A DNA stretch of 64,000 bases. Origin: Cheiracanthium punctorium. Its lineage: Eukaryota; Arthropoda; Arachnida; Araneae; Cheiracanthiidae. Positions 47,273 to 59,344 of the stretch are shown piece by piece (position 1 is the first letter of the stretch; every line of letters starts with the position of its first letter). Both the position numbers and the translations under genes were made by a program. The stretch lies in the NCBI GenBank assembly GCA_038373885.1, contig JAWZYV010002500.1, forward strand, positions 992,001 through 1,056,000. Direction: 5' to 3'. The notes below the pieces were generated by a model. It did no database searches. It saw only the letters and a list, made by a program, of their open reading frames with translations, and had not been told where the DNA came from.

Positions 47273-48407
47273 CTACCTTGCATTGGATCTGGTGGAGATA
47301 TTTGGTTCTATCATTGGGGAAATCCTTGGATTGTGACATTCGTTGGGAAACATTTGTTCCTTCTACCTGGTCAATCCCCTGTTGTTCATACATTTTAAAT
47401 GCTACCATGTCGATGCTGAAGGCATATCTAAACTCAATCATTCATATATAATCTTATCCACTCGTACGGGCCACTTTTATTGGGCTGAGCGAAATGAGCG
47501 AAGATCTTACACTACACTCAAGCATTTCAATGTAACGCTTCTCCTCCTAAATTGCTTGTCCGATTTAGTTCAAATTTGGCATGGTTATAGGTACCAATGG
47601 TGTCCAGGTATAAATCTGAAATCAAACCAATCTTGTTGACCCGATTGATGAATAATCACCGAAAAACCTGCTGCTATTAACTTTCAATGGAGATATTAGA
47701 AGAATTATTCTATTTCTCAGTTACTCGCTCCTCGCGCTCAGTGGCGCAGAGAGGGAGGGGGAGCAGGGGAAAAATCCCCAGGGCCTCAGCTTGTGAAGGG
47801 CCCCCGCTTTTGCTGTTTAAATGATATTGTTTGTTGTCAATTTTTTGCAAAAAAAAAAGTCCAAATTCAGATTATGTCCCCGGATGTTTCAAATTAATTT
47901 TTGAATGAAATTACAAAAAGCCAGCTAGAGTATAAACCACCAACTTGACAGAAACGAGGAGTGTTTCTGATTGAGTCTTCTTTTGCAAGAAAAGTAGACA
48001 TTGAAGGTGTTATTCAACAGTTTGCCATGACTAAAAGTAGAAAAGATTTATTTAACAAGAAATCATTTTTTTTTCCCGAGACACATTGTTAAATAGTGGA
48101 ATAAAAGGTATAGCCAGAGGAGAGACTATGGACCCACCCAACTTCAGAAATTTTGAATTCTCCTTAACAAAATGTTAAAGATCAAGACTTTCTATGAGAA
48201 ATTTTGAAATTTCCACTTTTTTGGCCTACTAAAATTTTTTTGGCTGCCTGCTTACATGAAAGTATGAATAAAAATATTAATTATTTCAATACTCAGGAAA
48301 CATGCCATGCAAAAATGTTAACGTTTCAAATACAGTTTCTCTATGGAGGTGACGAAACCTCCAAAACAAAATGTGGGTATTTTTTAGAGCATGGATGTTT
48401 ATTAAAG

Positions 48408-49730
48408 TACAGAGGGTGTTCACACATTTTTGTAACGATTTTGATTTTCTCCATGACGTTAAATATTAATTTGAAAATTAAAAAAAATGTGATTGGCATC
48501 AAATTATAATAAGGCTTATTTATCGTCTGAAGCATTAAAAATATCCTTTGCTTTAAAATGTCTCTGAAAGATAAATAATTGATCGAAGGTTATATTTTTG
48601 AGCTATACGAAGAGAAATATTCTTAATCATTTATTAAAAACTTTTGTAAAAATCATGGTTTTAATATTTCTACACGTAAAATAGGTGAAATAATTAATAT
48701 GAAAGGAAAGAAACGTCAAAGTTTATATTTTACTGGGGAAAAGGCCAAAAATGCATACACAACAAAGGTACGTACACCTCTTATTAAATCTAAGTCGCAT
48801 CTCATGTTTTAAAGGAAAATCGAACTATCCAAAGAACTATCGCAAAATCATTAAATATCTCTATAGGAACTGTGAACAAAATTATAAAATCCGATTTAAA
48901 GTTAATCAAAGCAAAAAAAAAAAAAAAAAAAAAAAACACCACGTTGTTCATCGCCTAACGCCGAAACATGTTTCTCAGTTTAAGACTATGTGTAGATTGT
49001 TGTATGAAAATTATTCGTAATCGGCGGGTGAAAATGGAAATATATAGTTACAATTGATGAAGCTTGGATACATTTATCCGACTGCAATAGAAAAAGATCA
49101 ATTTACTACCGCAAAAGAGGAGGAAAAGACTTAACAAGTTGGTTTAGAGAAAACAAGGAAAGTTTTTCTAAAGGTTTTATGTTTATTACTGGATTTTCTT
49201 ATAACGGAAAACTTTCAATAAGGAAAGTGGAAAAAAATGTCATAATTAATTTGGATTACTATCAGAAGTATGTTTTAACACCTATTTTTAAAGAAGAAAT
49301 TCCATCCCTTTATCCAAACAATCTTCACTGTGTTAAGTTCCATCAGGATAAAGCTCCAAGCCATACCTCTAAATCTACTGCTCTATTTTTGTGATAAAAG
49401 GAGAAATGAAACTGGAATTGAAGCTATCCCTTTAAATGCATCCGGCAGAAGTCCACTGACGTGTATCCTATGGATTATTGTACTGTATGACTTTTAAAAC
49501 AAACTCTTATAAGCGGCATCCTAAAACATTGGATGGACTCTGGAAGATTGTGAATGAGGAATGGAACAATATCAGCCTAAGAAAAGGACTTTTATCTTGT
49601 AAATCCAGATGTAATATGATAGTTCAAAGGAAGGGCTATTAGAATGAACACACCAGAAAATAAAATTCTTATATTTATTTCTATATATATCTTTGGAAAA
49701 TCGTTGCAAAAATTGTGAACACCTTCTGTA
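48408..49730 (+). mobile_element. Tc1/mariner-type element nested in the hAT element
   Basis: The element is 48410-49728, 1,319 bp. TIRs are CAGAGGGTGTTCACACATTT with TTGTAACGATTTT, and AAAATCGTTGCAAAAATTG with TGAACACCTTCTG. TA lies on both sides. A decayed transposase lies between them. Confidence 0.9.
48558..49642 (+). pseudogene. Mariner/Tc3-like transposase with D-D-D pattern, decayed
   Basis: It starts at ATG 48558 with MSLKDK, then a stop and LIEGYIFELYEE. GFNISTRKIGEIIN and GKKRQSLYF follow, which is the DNA-binding region. An A-run of about 22 bases sits at 48913-48934. The catalytic part is well preserved. IVTIDEAWIHLSDCN at about 49047 carries the first Asp. SFSKGFMFITGFSYNG comes next, and CVKFHQDKAPSHTSKS carries the second Asp. 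After a frameshift, PMDYC near 49470 would be the third acidic residue, Asp and not the Glu of classic Tc1. The tail is TLDGLW, EEWNNI and RCNMIVQRKGY. Stops and frameshifts make it inactive. Confidence 0.8.
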
Positions 49731-49977
49731 TAATACACTTTTAAATTATTAATTTTAATTTTATTAATTATTTTCCAGTTACTATTAATTTAAAGTTTCA
49801 TTAAATGATTAATAATTTTAATAAGGAATAAATGATTGATCTAATACGGCATCAAATGGATTTCTGGATAGCAAAGGGACCCCAAAGATTTTATCCCCGG
49901 GGCCCCGACTTGGTTCTCTGCGCCTCTGCTCGCGCTCATTGAACCTATGACATTGGTCAAGGTCACGATGCTGATCA

Positions 49978-50560
49978 ACGAAATGAAATTAGATTACGTG
50001 ATATCTGGTCACCCAATTTAACTGCAGGTGTTGAAAATTTTTACAGAAAGTTTTATTAGATTTTTATATTTTGCGAAAATCGTTTCAAATGTGTAAATAT
50101 TTGTTGAGCATCGCGTATTAACAACTAAGCGTATGAAATGAAATTTGGGGATATGATAGGTGGTCACTCAACTTAAACTGTAGGTATCGATTTTTTTTTA
50201 ATTATGTATTGAGATTTTGCAAAAATTTATTCAAATGCAAAAATATTTGTCGATTTCGTATAAACCACTGAAATATTAAATAAAATTTAGTATCGTCAGA
50301 TGGTCACTTAAACTATAGACGTCAAAGTACTTTAAAATTTTTTATAGATTTTGAGAATTTGTGAAAACGGAGTACATGTTTGTTTCACTTCTGAAAAATT
50401 GCAATGGAAATAGAATGAAATTTGGAATATTGTTAGTCAAGGTAGTTTAAACTGTAGATGCCAAAAGCGTTTTAAATATTTCATCGATATTGTGAAAATG
50501 TAAAAGTGCTTTTTCCTGCATCACTTAAAAAGGGATTAAGAGAATACAATGATGTTTAGC
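49978..50560 (+). repeat. Tandem array, four units of about 140-155 bp
   Basis: Each unit starts AAATGAAATTTGG-like. GGTCACTCAACTTAAACTG, TAGATTTTG-like and GCAAAAAT..TTCAAATG follow. Units lie near 49978, 50134, 50279 and 50406. The same units, inverted, lie at 62130-62740. Confidence 0.7.
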
Positions 50561-51025
50561 AACATGATCAGCAACGACTAAAACAACATATGTTGTAATT
50601 TTTTGAAAAATTTGAGTAAATTTTAAAACTTTATGTTTATTTGCTTTTTAAAATTTTTGTAAAACCTGCGCAAATATTTTTGAGGCATAATGCTAAAATA
50701 TCTACAGTGAGTCAAACAAAATTTAGTTACAAATTTGAAATGACCGCTTGACTTGAAAAGTTCCTTCAGTAAAAGTAAAGTTAGAATAAAACTTCAATTA
50801 TTATAATAACTAAAAAAAAACTCTCTAATGTCAATTGTACTCATCACTTTATTACTCTCTAACCTGTAATCTTTTAACAATGCACAGAAAGTTATAATTT
50901 TGCTGTGTGTACTACTGTCAATATACTAATTCCATTCTTTGTACTCCTACAATGCTGACGAAAATTCAGGCTTTTTCGAAATTTGCATTACATACTAACC
51001 CGTCAACGACGGGTACTGCAGCTAA

Positions 51026-54000
51026 TAGTTTATAAATTCAAAATCCAACTTCTGGTGCAATCTAAAACACAATAACTGTTCGAATTTCCTTTTTTTTCAT
51101 TGAGAAATTGATAAAAAGATTTAGTAATTGTATTTCTTCTAATTTATTACTTTGAACTTCGACACGTAAAGGAGAACATCTATTCTTGATACTTACTGAA
51201 ATTTTCACCACTTAACACTACAAAAGCTAAAAATGAGGAACTGGCATCCACTGAAAGCATTGTTTGCATCTTATCTTTATGGAACCTCATAATGAAAATA
51301 TCTTACAAAAAAAGTCGCTTTAAAAAGCAAACATAAAATGGTAGTAAATTTTACAACCTAGAGAAAATGCAGTTTTAAATTGTTAAGACAAATAGTTTCT
51401 ACAAGAATGGAAAGAGTTGTCAGGAAAATAATGATTGAACATATAAATTTGAGTATTTCGGGAAACAACTTGAAAGAAAAGTGCCGTGTAAAATATTAGT
51501 CATTATTTTTAGCAGTTTTTGCACTGCGCATTTTCACCTGTATTTTATTCTCGGAGCAGAGAATTGCTTTAACTTGGACTAACTTGAATATTTCAGCGTA
51601 GAATATATAATATCTTTTCAAAAATAATCAAGCAGTAAAATTTGTTTATTTTAAAAAATCTTATTTGGGACTCTTAAGACTTGCGTGTACATCTAGGAGA
51701 CAATACTCATTTTTTATGAATTTCATTTGACCTCATTTTATTTGAAAGTGAGATAATATACTTCAATAACTTCCAGATTTTAAGATTTCTCCTCAAATAT
51801 TTGTTATTCCATAACGATTGGGAGAAATTTTAAGGAGAGATAGGGCAACAAAATCAAGAAGGATGACATAGGTATGTGGAATCAAAAACGCTGTTTTCAC
51901 TTACCTCTTAATGATCACTTTGGAAAAAGTGTTAATTTTTTGACTCAATAAACTTACATGAGCAATGAACTTGTCTCTAAAAATTTCATCAATGAAATAG
52001 AAATTTTAAGCTATAATTTCAGTCACATGTTCTCTGAGAAAGACACAATTTTTGAATAGCAATATTTGGAAATTTCACTATTTTTTTCAGTACTTGTTTC
52101 AAAAATAATTACTAAAAGCTTTCAGAAGACAATCTTTCTAACCCCAAATTGCAATGTGATTGAATCCTAAAAATTTGTCCCAATCATTATGGGACATACT
52201 GTATAGAATATATCTCTATGCTGAGTTTAGTTTCTAAAACTTATTTTTGCCATCAAATTTAGGAAGATTTCTTCAAAACTTTCCAAACTTGGTGGCACAC
52301 TTGGGACAGTGATTCTGAATTTCCATTGCGTTTTCATGCTTATTTGATACCTAAAAATTGTTACTCAAATGAACAAATTAAGGAATTAATTACAGTAAAA
52401 TACACTCAATAGGCTGCTGCTTTTCCTACTCCTTTTTATTAATTTTGCATGAAAACAGTTATTGTTAAGTCTTAGTTTTTTTATTGTTTTCCTTCTTTTT
52501 CTCATTCATAATTTATGTTCTTTGTCAAATAAAAAAATATAAATAAAAAGAAGTTAAAGGAAAGTTAACTTGAATTATGTGCTTGAAAAAAATATCTGTT
52601 GGCTTTTTCCCGTATTACATTTTTATATTACATTTCTGTATTACCTTTTCGTATTACATTCCCGAATTACATTTTCCTTATTTATGTTTCTAACTTAGCT
52701 ATATTTTTGTTCTATAGTTACCACTTCATACCATCTATTACATTCTTTTTTATATTTTCCTGTTTACTCCGTTACACTTCGTGTTTTTATTAGGCATTTT
52801 TTTTTTCGTTTCTTGGAATTATATTATTCTGTTTTCTCTGGAATTTCTCTCATTTTTCTTTTTATATCTTCTCTGACTGGTTTTGTATAGGATATCTCAC
52901 ACTCTATTCCCTATGAAGAGAGAATATTTAGATTTCTCAAAACGTGCATAGGTTGACTTTTTTCGCTTTTATGTGTGTATTTTAATGCAATGTTGATAAT
53001 TAATTTATTTTAATGACTTCACAGGGAACTTTCATAATATTTTTTTCAGTAATAACAAACTTTTAAGCAATTTACTGATCTTTTAAAATAGTGTATAAGA
53101 AAATGTGATTCCTCAGATAAATACTGATATTTCTATCATTTAACAAATCATCTCCTGCAAACGTTTAGCTTTGTCTTCATAAGATAATTCATTGGGGAGA
53201 GGGCACATTTAAGAAATTGTTTTTTCTTTAGTAGAGGAAAATTTCAAACGATAAGAAAATGAAAAAAATACACCATGTTCTTCAATCCTGAATTAGTTAT
53301 GTATGCTTATTAATTACTTTCTCAGGATGTACGCGGATGAAAAACTTAATATTAAACAAACTCATGCGAATTGTGGCATCTTCCAGCACATATATGAGGA
53401 ATATACTACCACTTCTAGTGTAAGAAAAATAACACAGACATTCTAAAATCACATCTGAATTAAAAGTTACTACAAAAAGCAAACAAATATCTACACTGAT
53501 TTTTTTTTCAAAATTATTTAACTAAAATTAATAGGAATACATATTGAAATGTTCGCTTGTACAACATTTCATTCAGCACAAATGATAACTTTTGCATACT
53601 TTGTACAAACATTTCTTGCATTTGATGCACTGAATCAATCACATTTGAGATCTTTTTTCGCGTAAATTATCCTTTACATACGGTTTTATTTAATTCTGAG
53701 AAAGGTTGAGTTTTCCAACAATTATAGAGTGAAGATGCCTCACTCGCTTAATTTCGTACTTTTGCATGGTTGTGGGCCCTTCTGCTTGCCTCGTATGTGG
53801 TGGTCAATGTTATATTATAACGGAGTAGGTTAAAAGCTCGCGAGATCTAAAATAACTGCGATGATTAAAAGCGGTGAGTTAAGATAAATTCACAATCCAC
53901 TTGCACTGGAATAACATTCATAAGATGCTAATAAGATACTTATAAATTACGTAAATTACTAAATATTTTCCCGTTAAACAAGTCAGTTTAATCACTGCTA

Positions 54001-54063
54001 TCAATGGACAACGAAACAACGAAGAAAAACGGAAGAACATGATGATTAATATGTTAAACATAT
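51026..54063. other. AT-rich stretch, one short imperfect minisatellite
   Basis: At 52608-52680 a 13-16 bp unit like GTATTACATTTT repeats about five times. A GCAGTTTTAA block at 51369-51540 recurs with drift at 60201 and 63091, suggesting a further worn repeat family. No gene was recognised. Confidence 0.45.
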
Positions 54064-56311
54064 ATGAGGGTCATTCCACGTCAAATCAAACACAAAACTG
54101 GAGAAAGTTCACCACACCAACTTAGATTTTCCTCAAATTTTATACATAGGATTTATGGGGTAAGATATGAACAAATCTCAATTTTGAAGTTTCTACGATA
54201 GTTAATTACCGAGAAATTAATTATGCAAATTTTTAAGGTTTCTGCAAGATGCGCCAACTTTTTACTCAATTCATTAAATAACTCCTTACCTGTAAAAGTT
54301 ACTGAAGTGAAAAATTTTTTCTAGGAGTAACTTTTTACGCTGATTCCAAAAATGTTATCGAAATTTGCGTATCTTCTATAGTTTATGCATGAGCACTGCA
54401 TTTGCTAAAAAACATCATGAATTTTTTTCGGCATGTCTGATCACAGACACGTTTTAAATTTTTATATGTTATTAAGATGGAATAATCCTACATCCCAAAA
54501 TAATTTCATCTTGGCTTTCTGCTCAGGAGCAGAGAAAAAAAATTGTATGTATGTACCTATATATAAGGATTTTCATATGCAACATTTATACTAAAGATGA
54601 GAAAATTTAGAAGCGTTAGTCAATTTTCCTATGTCTTTTAAATTGATATCAGAAGTTTAACTACTACTCAAGGCATTTGCAGAAACTAGAAAATATATCA
54701 AAGTGCTTGCATCGGAAAACGTAAAACAAACGACAAAAAATGCATGCCACCCACAGTGTTAAATTAAAAAGAATTCTAAAGTTAAAATTTTGAATTACTT
54801 TTAATTTAACCCTGTTGTTTTTGGCAGTCATCCATCAGCCAATAAATCTTTGGAATTCTGTATGACATTCAAGTCAATACAGGAAAGAATATTGAAAGAA
54901 TTCAATTCCTGTAAGTTACAGTACTTATTTATCTTGGCAATTTATCTAACAGAATGCGAACAAAGTTGTGCTTTGGCTAGTTTTGTGGATGGATACAGAA
55001 ATTTGAAATAGGTTTTACTGTATACTGTATTAAATTTTTATTGTTACAACAAGTAGCATAGCAATGTGAGGCACATTGTCAAATTGCACATTTGATGATA
55101 TATTGCAGAATAAATATCACGTAGCCAGTTATTCACGGCAAACTTTTACGTCTCCCTCCTAGGAGGATTATATTCGAAATGTTCTGAAATCGATTTTTAG
55201 GCATTCTTGAGTGTTGTGTATTTTACAGCAAAAATTTTATCGATATCTCTTTTCTTCTTTGATATCTCGCAGAATTTGTGAAAACAACATTTTGGGCATT
55301 TATCCTCCATAAATTACGAATTTTGGAAAATACTTTCTAATCTAGCACCTACGCAATAAAATCCCACTCGTGCTAAATTCCGTGTTATTAGCTTCAGTAG
55401 TTTTGGCTAGGCAAAATATTGACATACGGAAAACGGATAGCACTTTCCGGTAGACCTAATATATATATGCATATGTATGCTTTATTAAACATTGTTCTTT
55501 CTTTTGAGTTCAATATCATACAGAATTCCAAAGATTTATTGGCTGATGGATGACTACCAAAAACAACAGGGTTAAATTAAAAATAATTCTAAATTTTAAC
55601 TTCAGAATTCTTTTTAATTTAATATTGTTTTACATGCATTTTTTGTCCTTTGTTTGTTTTACGTTTTCCGAAGCAAGCACTTTGATATATTTTCTAGTTT
55701 CTGCAAATGCCAGGAGTAGTAGTTAAACTTCTGATATGAATTTAAAAGACATAGAAAACTTGACTAACGCTTCTAAATTTTCTCATCTTCAGTATAAATG
55801 TTGAATATAAAAATCCTCATATATAGGTACATACATACAATTTTTTTCCTCTGCTCCTGAGCAGAAAGCCAAGATGAAATTATTTTGGGATGTAGGATTA
55901 TTCCATCTTAATAACATATAAAAATTTAAAACATGTGTCTGTGATCAGACATGCCGAAAAAAATTCATGATGTTTTTTAGCAAATACAATGCTTATGGAT
56001 AAACTTTAGAAGATACGAAAATTTCGATAATATTTTTGGAATCAGGGTAAAAAGTTACTCCTAGAAAAATATTTCACTTCAGTAACTTTTACAGGTAAGG
56101 AGTTCTTTAAGGAATTGAGAAAAAAGTTGGCGCATCTTACAGAAAACTAAACAATTTGCATAATTAATTTCTCGGTAGTTAATTATCGTAGAACCTTCAA
56201 AATTGAGATTTGTTGATATCTTAGACTATAAATCATCTATATAAAATTTGAGAAAAATCCGAGTTGGTGTGGTGAACTGCACTGTTTGGTCTGACGTGGA
56301 ATGACCCATGA
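54064..56311. mobile_element. 2.24-kb element with inverted arms of about 0.8 kb
   Basis: The element is 54068-56307. Tips are GGGTCATTCCACGTCA and TGACGTGGAATGACCC, flanked by ATGA on both sides (4-bp duplication). The left arm to about 54890 pairs with about 55490-56307 at roughly 85-90% identity. Matching blocks include AACTTTTTACTC, CTTGGCTTTCTGCTC and GCCAATAAATCTTTGG. The unpaired centre of about 600 bp has no recognisable coding content. A 4-bp duplication is known for Sola elements, but the family is unknown. Confidence 0.85.
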
Positions 56312-56455
56312 AGGTGTTAATGTTTTAGATTATTCTGCTTAAACTTTAAAAATTTTGTTAAAAACATAGCTTTTATGGTTATTTTTATGTGATTTTACTC
56401 TGTTTTTCATTAAAACACCTTAAATACATTTAACAATTTACAGCTTAAAGTAGTG

Positions 56456-56530
56456 GTTCCTAACCGGTGGGGCGTGGCCCCCTTCGGGGTGCGCAGACCG
56501 TTAGTAGGGGGGCGAGAAAATCAGGCAAAG
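56456..56530. repeat. Single hAT-like terminus
   Basis: TAGTGGTTCCTAACCGGTGG then GGCGTGGCCCCCTTCGGGG is a GC-rich block of the kind found at hAT ends (CAGTGGTTCNCAACC). The opposite end was not found. Confidence 0.5.
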
Positions 56531-56632
56531 AGCAAGTGATAATACATGTTTTTAAAACCATCCAATTTACTCTTATATTTATTCCAAAACATATTTTTCA
56601 ATTAAAATGTTTATTGAAACTTTACCGGTATG

Positions 56633-57520
56633 ATCCTTATAAATAAAAATGAAATTCTGTTTGTTTGTTTGTTTGTTTGTTTGTTTGTTTGTTTGATTGT
56701 TTGTTTGTTTGTGGATTTGATTCGTATACAAATCCACAAAAATGGACCTATCAGCCTGAAATTTTGCACAGATATGTAAAATAATATAGAATAAATCATA
56801 GTCCACTTTAAAACTTTGAAAGTCCACCCGTTCCCGGAATTTAAGAGATTTTTTATGTTCTCCACGCAGAAAGCTTTCCGTAATTGTAACCCCTGTAGTC
56901 AAAAAAGTGTGAAATAATGATCGTGGTTGCCATGTGTGGCGATTTTGCCGAATAAAATGTTTTAAATTCTCAAAGTAAAAATAAAAGAATAATAATGATT
57001 TTTTTTTTGTTAGTTTATATTCATAAGGTTATTTTTTTTAAATTATAATATCGTGTGCATGGGAAATTGGAGCAGGAATGAAATGCTTTATACGCAAAAC
57101 AATAAGAATTGAAGATTTCCGAGGCTAATATGTTAAAATTTTTTAGTTTGGCGAAAAAATAAAATGGCTCAGTTATTAAGGGATTTCAAGCGATCTATCT
57201 TCAGCATTCTCGCCAATTGAGTGCATTGATTTAAGTTGGGGGAATTCCTCCAAATTTCAGATAATTGAAATCTTCGCATATAGTACATCGGAGTAACGAT
57301 GAATAACACATGTTATAGTTGATAATTTAAAAAATGAGGCTGTATTAAGGGATTCCACTTTTCAAAAAAATGCCTGGCGGTCGAACCATTTCCCATTTTG
57401 ATTGCTGCTAAGTCATTGCTTCGAATGATTCCCTGAAAAACCTCTTCGAAAATGGCGTATGTTGGCACTTTGGCGAGGCTTAGATTTGAAACTGGATTTT
57501 ATTTGAGACTCGCAAACGGT
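56633..57520 (+). repeat. Direct repeat, copy 1 (partner 58349-59335)
   Basis: It begins CCTTATAAATAAAAATGAAA and TTCTGTTTG, with a (TTTG)n tract at 56661-56712. The block AAAATGGACCTATCAGCCTG to AAACTGGATTTTATTTG recurs in the same order downstream. A partial third copy lies at about 57780-57990. The A|TC-TTATAAATAAAA start of copy 2 resembles Helitron 5' ends. The frames of 84-107 codons here translate the repeat. Confidence 0.75.
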
Positions 57521-58348
57521 AGCTCGCAAACGGGTGAATGTAGACCTACCAAATTTTGAACGGAAATTCTCCATGACAGGTCCCGACACATCTCGAAGCG
57601 ATTTTTTCAAAATTCGAACTATTTTAGGAAATATCGATAAAAACGTATCGCAAAAGGCTAATTTTTGCTTTCCGCGATTTCGCAATTGTAACCCCACAGT
57701 GAATTAAGCGACAATTAAGCTTATCTAGGTTGCCACATTCGGCAGTTCATTAAATGATTCAGACTTAAATAAAAATGCTAAAAATAAAAGAATAACGATT
57801 TTTTTAAATTTTGATTAGATTATTTGTAAGGTTGTTTTTAAATTAAAATATCGTGTGCATATGAAATCAGAGCGGGAATGAAATGATTTATACTCAAAAG
57901 AAAAATAGAATTTGGAAATTTTCCGAAAATAAATGTGCAACTTTTTAATTGGTCGAAAAATAAAAGGGGTTGATGTGCGATTTTGAGGAGGATTCTAACG
58001 CTTGGCGCTATTTATAGTAATTTAATCGTCTGCTATTTGGGTTATGAATACACCTGCGTATAAGTTTTTTAATTTTCATTCAGTTGGAATTGTGCATTTT
58101 TCTGAGCAGCTTTTCTGCATCTATTTCTAATATATTACATACAGAAAAAAGGATGTTAGAAATATCAATTTTAACTTTCCAACTTAATAAAAGAAGGAAC
58201 GAAAATAGGGAAGACCCATGGATTATAACTCTTTTTATATATAGCACTTTAGTGCGTATTTAAAATCTGAAAGTGTGTCAGATTTTCTATGATTCTAGCG
58301 CTAGGCGCAATTTAATGAGAGGGTATTTTTAAAAACAAGCGTAGGTTA

Positions 58349-59335
58349 TCTTATAAATAAAAATGAAATTCTGTTTGTCAATTTGTTGATTTGGGTAGTA
58401 TACAATTCCACAAAAATGGACCTGTCACCCTGAAATTTTACACAGATATATGTAAAATAATATAGAATAAATGATAGTCCACTTTAAAACTTTGAAAGTC
58501 CACCCGTTCCCGGAATTTAAGAGATTTTTTATGTTCTCCACGCAGAAAGCTTTACGTAATTGTAACTCCTGTAGTGAAAAAAGTGTGTGAAATAACCATC
58601 TTCGTTGCCATGTGTGGCGATTTTGCCGAAAAAAATGTTTTAAATTCTTAAAGTGAAAATAAAAGAATAATAATGATTTTTTTAGTTTATATTTGTAAGG
58701 TTATTTTTTTAATTATAATATCGTGTGCGCATAAGAAATGAGAGCAGGAATGAAATGTTTTATACGCAAAACAATGAGGATCGAAGATTTCCGAGACTAA
58801 TATGTAATTTTTTTTAGTTTGGCGAAAAATAAAATGGCTGATAGGCCAATTTTTAGAAAGTGAGTTCTAGCGGTTTGCACAGTTTTAGGCTTTTTGGCGC
58901 AATTTACTGAGAGCTTAAGGGAATAGCATTTTTGAAAACAAATGCAAAGGTTTTCTTAGAATACAGCATTAAATTTTAACTATCCGTGCAGAAATAATGC
59001 AGTTATTAGGGCATTTCAAGCGATGTAGCTTCAGAATTCTCGTCAATTGAGTACATTGATTTAACTTGGGGGAAATCCGCCAAATTTCAGAAAATTGAAA
59101 TCTTCGCATTTAGTACATCGAGGTATCGATGAATAAAACATGTTATAGTTGATAATTTAAAAAATGAGGCTGTATTAAGGGATTCCACTTTTCAAAAAAA
59201 TGCCTGGCGGTCGAACCATTTCCCATTTTTATTGGTGCTAAGTCAATGCTTCGAATGATTCCCTGAAAAAACTCTTGCAAAATGGCGTATGTTGGCACTT
59301 TGGCGAGGCTTAGATTTGAAACTGGATTTTACTTG
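58349..59335 (+). repeat. Direct repeat, copy 2 (partner 56633-57520)
   Basis: TCTTATAAATAAAAATG at the start and CCTGGCGGTCGAACCATTTC near the end align with copy 1 at offsets of about 1,714 and 1,830 bp. Similarity is high, about 90% in the clear blocks, with a few indels. Confidence 0.75.
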
Positions 59336-59344
59336 AGACTGGTA

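Larger units (their letters stand above)
47731..49936. mobile_element. hAT-type element with perfect 8-bp duplication
   Basis: The element is 47739-49928. The ends CAGTGGCGCAGAGAGG and TTCTCTGCGCCTCTG are complementary apart from one base and flank-side drift. CTCGCGCT flanks the element on both sides. Inside the tips are matched AAAATCCCCAGGGCC and GGGGCCCCGACTTGG blocks. Without the nested mariner the element would be about 870 bp. No hAT transposase is recognised. Confidence 0.85.
47451..51025 (+). mobile_element. Probable non-autonomous Helitron with nested insertions
   Basis: The 3' end is well supported: ACCCGTCAACGACGGGT forms a stem-loop at 50998-51014. ACTGCAG and the terminus CTAA follow, directly before T, which matches the Helitron hairpin plus CTRR|T rule. 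The proposed 5' end is the TC of A|TCTTATCCACTCG at 47451. It is less certain, because the TC dinucleotide is weak evidence. Between them lie a tandem array (49978-50560) and the hAT/mariner nest. No Rep/helicase is encoded. A second family member is inverted at 61573 onward. Confidence 0.6.

Noticed and set aside
48204..48509. 101-codon plus-strand frame
   Set aside because: It starts in hAT sequence and ends in the mariner TIR region; it is a junction frame and not a gene.
57413..57697. 94-codon basic protein frame, minus strand
   Set aside because: It overlaps the direct repeat 56633-57520; the partner repeat does not keep the frame intact, and no motif is recognised.
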